Shown here: positions 4,563 through 5,191 of the stretch, piece by piece
Layout of the letters: each line of letters opens with the position of its first letter
How positions within the stretch are numbered: the first letter of the stretch is position 1
NCBI GenBank assembly: GCA_003105285.1
Contig: PQAN01000067.1
Location: 1-5,191 of the forward strand
DNA: 5,191 nt
Origin: Methylocystaceae bacterium
GTDB taxonomy: Bacteria > Pseudomonadota > Alphaproteobacteria > Rhizobiales > Beijerinckiaceae
Direction: 5' to 3'
Notes under the pieces: generated by a model
Databases searched by the model: none
What the model saw: the letters and a program-made list of their open reading frames with translations, nothing else
What the model was told of the DNA's origin: nothing
Made by a program: the position numbers and the translations under genes

Positions 4563-5191
4563 ATGTCATCTGCCGCAACAGAGCGCGCGCCGACGCGCGA
4601 CGATTTTGCCGCCCTGCTCGACGAAAGCTACGGCCAGAACGAGGCTTTCGAGGGGTCCGTCATCAAGGGCCGCGTGGTCGCCATCGAAAAGGACGTCGCC
4701 GTCATCGATGTGGGCCTCAAGACCGAAGGGCGCGTCGCCCTCAAGGAATTCACCGGCTACGGCCGCGACCCCGCTCCGAAGGTGGGCGAGGAGGTCGAGG
4801 TCTATCTCGAGCGCATCGAGAACGCGCTCGGCGAAGCCGTCATCTCGCGCGACAAGGCGCGCCGCGAGGAGAGCTGGGTCAAGCTCGAGAAGGCCTTCGA
4901 AGGCAATGAGAAGGTCGACGGCGTCATCTTCAATCAGGTGAAGGGCGGCTTCACCGTCGATCTCGACGGCGCCGTGGCCTTCCTGCCGCGCAGCCAAGTC
5001 GACATCCGCCCCATTCGCGACGTCGGCCCGCTGCTGAACGTCCCGCAGCCCTTCCACATCCTGAAAATGGATCGCCGCCGCGGCAATATCGTCGTGTCGC
5101 GCCGCACCGTGCTCGAGGAGAGCCGCGCCGAGCAGCGTCACGAGATCGTCGCCAACCTCGAGGAAGGTCAGGTCATCGAGGGCGTCGTCAA
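4563..5191 (+). CDS. rpsA: 30S ribosomal protein S1 (3' partial)
   Basis: Ribosomal protein S1 binds mRNA and helps the 30S subunit start translation, especially on structured or weak-Shine-Dalgarno messages. The ATG at 4563 follows AGGAG (4553-4557) with a 5-nt spacer. The frame runs off the right edge, leaving 209 complete codons; alphaproteobacterial S1 is usually about 560-570 residues with six S1 repeats, so more than half is missing. The N-terminus has the usual short acidic lead (TRDDFAALLDESYG). The first S1 repeat covers about residues 29-97 (GSVIKGRVVAIEKDVAVIDV, KTEGRVALKEF, VISRDKAR). The second covers about 118-180 (DGVIFNQVKGGFTVDLDG, AFLPRSQVD, NIVVSRR). A third begins at about 202 (EEGQVIEGVV). 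The two N-terminal repeats are those that dock S1 on the ribosome. It is divergent from the buf operon, with a shared 509-bp upstream region, and nothing is odd in the visible part. Confidence 0.97.
   Translation, partial: MSSAATERAPTRDDFAALLDESYGQNEAFEGSVIKGRVVAIEKDVAVIDVGLKTEGRVALKEFTGYGRDPAPKVGEEVEVYLERIENALGEAVISRDKARREESWVKLEKAFEGNEKVDGVIFNQVKGGFTVDLDGAVAFLPRSQVDIRPIRDVGPLLNVPQPFHILKMDRRRGNIVVSRRTVLEESRAEQRHEIVANLEEGQVIEGVV

Noticed and set aside
4566..5141. 191-codon open frame on the minus strand opposite rpsA
   Set aside because: Mirror of the S1 coding sequence, Ala/Asp/Leu-rich with no independent support.

Overview
The window is GC-rich DNA with an alphaproteobacterial look, most likely Hyphomicrobiales (Rhizobiales). 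The signs are an Omp25/Omp31-type outer-membrane barrel, an alphaproteobacterial-type ribosomal protein S1, and long spurious open frames on every strand, as expected at high GC. A type II methanotroph or relative (Methylocystis/Methylosinus group) would fit a copper-handling locus beside a porin, but that placement is a guess and not shown by the sequence.

Layout: (1) 1-2063, plus strand, 5'-truncated: an outer-membrane protein joining an Omp25-like small barrel, a highly charged linker and a full OprB-type carbohydrate porin barrel. (2) 2064-2106: a 43-bp convergent gap. (3) 2107-4053, minus strand: a compact three-gene operon, transcribed right to left as bufA, bufB, bufC. It encodes a 73-residue secreted Cys-rich precursor peptide, a DUF692/MNIO iron oxidase and a DUF2063-type partner protein. 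This is the core of a bufferin-type RiPP metallophore system. (4) 4054-4562: a divergent regulatory region with candidate promoters in both directions and several perfect stem-loops. (5) 4563-5191, plus strand, 3'-truncated: rpsA, ribosomal protein S1.

How the genes work together: by analogy with known bufferin and methanobactin pathways, BufB with BufC would oxidise cysteines of the BufA peptide in the cytoplasm. The peptide would then be exported by its signal peptide to bind metal, probably copper, in the periplasm. The order A-B-C, the 4-bp ATGA overlap between bufB and bufC, and a strong UUCG-capped stem-loop between bufA and bufB suggest one transcript with more peptide made than enzyme. 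The precursor is the most interesting item: six cysteines at near-regular spacing and a lysine/histidine-rich core that resembles parts of more than one described precursor type. The porin and rpsA have no evident functional link to the operon.
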